From Candidatus Gastranaerophilales bacterium (GTDB lineage Bacteria > Cyanobacteriota > Vampirovibrionia > Gastranaerophilales > Gastranaerophilaceae), in the NCBI GenBank assembly GCA_944323945.1, contig CALUUL010000102.1, positions 1 to 5,306 of the forward strand: 5,306 bases of DNA, given 5' to 3'. Under the pieces are notes generated by a model, which saw nothing but the letters and a program-made list of their open reading frames with translations, was not told the origin of the DNA and made no database searches. Position numbers and translations under genes: made by a program. Position 1 is the stretch's first letter, and each line of letters begins with the position of its first letter. Of the stretch, positions 5,216 to 5,306 are shown in pieces.

Positions 5216-5306
5216 TAAGAAAAAAAGAGAAAGTTATATTGTTAACAATTGTTTAAAAAAATCTTTTAAAACGTCTTATTTTTCTTGACTGGCATGTTTT
5301 AGCAAG
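5216..5306. other. Gene-free right end with possible promoter start
   Basis: No ORF is seen. AACAATTGTT (5244-5253) is an exact 10-base palindrome, followed by an imperfect inverted repeat GTTTAAAA...TTTTAAAAC (5251-5272). TTGACT at 5285-5290 would be a good -35 box for a + gene starting beyond the window; its -10 box would fall at the edge or outside, so this cannot be settled here. Confidence 0.3.

Noticed and set aside
5291..5303. TGGCATG...AGC, reminiscent of a sigma-54 -24/-12 promoter
   Set aside because: Only nine bases separate GG from GC where ten are required, and sigma-54 promoters do not tolerate that deletion.

Overview
The window is very AT-rich DNA from a bacterium, with short genes and gaps that are richer still in A and T. 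The lineage is inference only. The histidine kinase resembles the NblS/WalK type of the cyanobacterial lineage, with a SNVSHELRTP phosphorylation site, a YxDTL stretch after it and a RFYRVENxxHTxxGTGLGL end. With the low GC and weak ribosome-binding sites this would fit a gut-type Melainabacteria (Gastranaerophilales) genome. A low-GC Firmicute or another candidate phylum cannot be excluded.

Layout on the + strand: (1) about 14 codons from the end of an unknown upstream gene (3-47), whose stop overlaps the ribosome-binding site of (2) a complete NodU/CmcH-type carbamoyltransferase (55-1887). (3) A 69-residue helix-turn-helix protein on the minus strand (1884-2093) meets it tail to tail; the two stop codons share the tetramer TTAA. 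(4) A compact divergent control region (2094-2219) carries repeated TCGT boxes and two overlapping + promoters. (5) It leads into a 26-codon ORF with a near-perfect ribosome-binding site (2220-2300) and, in the same frame after one TAA, an 82-codon ORF (2313-2561). (6) A gap (2562-2890) is filled in its first 200 bases by nested inverted repeats that look like a dispersed palindromic element. (7) A 92-residue protein with an IPSDYCYNR motif follows (2891-3169). (8) A complete membrane sensor histidine kinase lies on the minus strand (3189-4958). (9) The last 348 bases have no gene but hold the kinase promoter, several palindromes and a pair of 20-21-base inverted repeats.

The carbamoyltransferase probably belongs to a surface-polysaccharide or natural-product operon lying mostly to the left of the window. 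The HTH gene and the small ORFs read away from it look like a self-contained regulator/small-protein module, of the kind seen in prophage remnants and toxin-antitoxin loci, but no toxin or phage protein is recognisable. The kinase is an orphan here: no response regulator is present in the window. No known defence system, CRISPR array, tRNA, rRNA or transposase gene was found. The most unusual points are the in-frame stop in the small-gene locus, the nested palindromic element beside it, and two minus-strand genes that appear to start without a leader or Shine-Dalgarno sequence.
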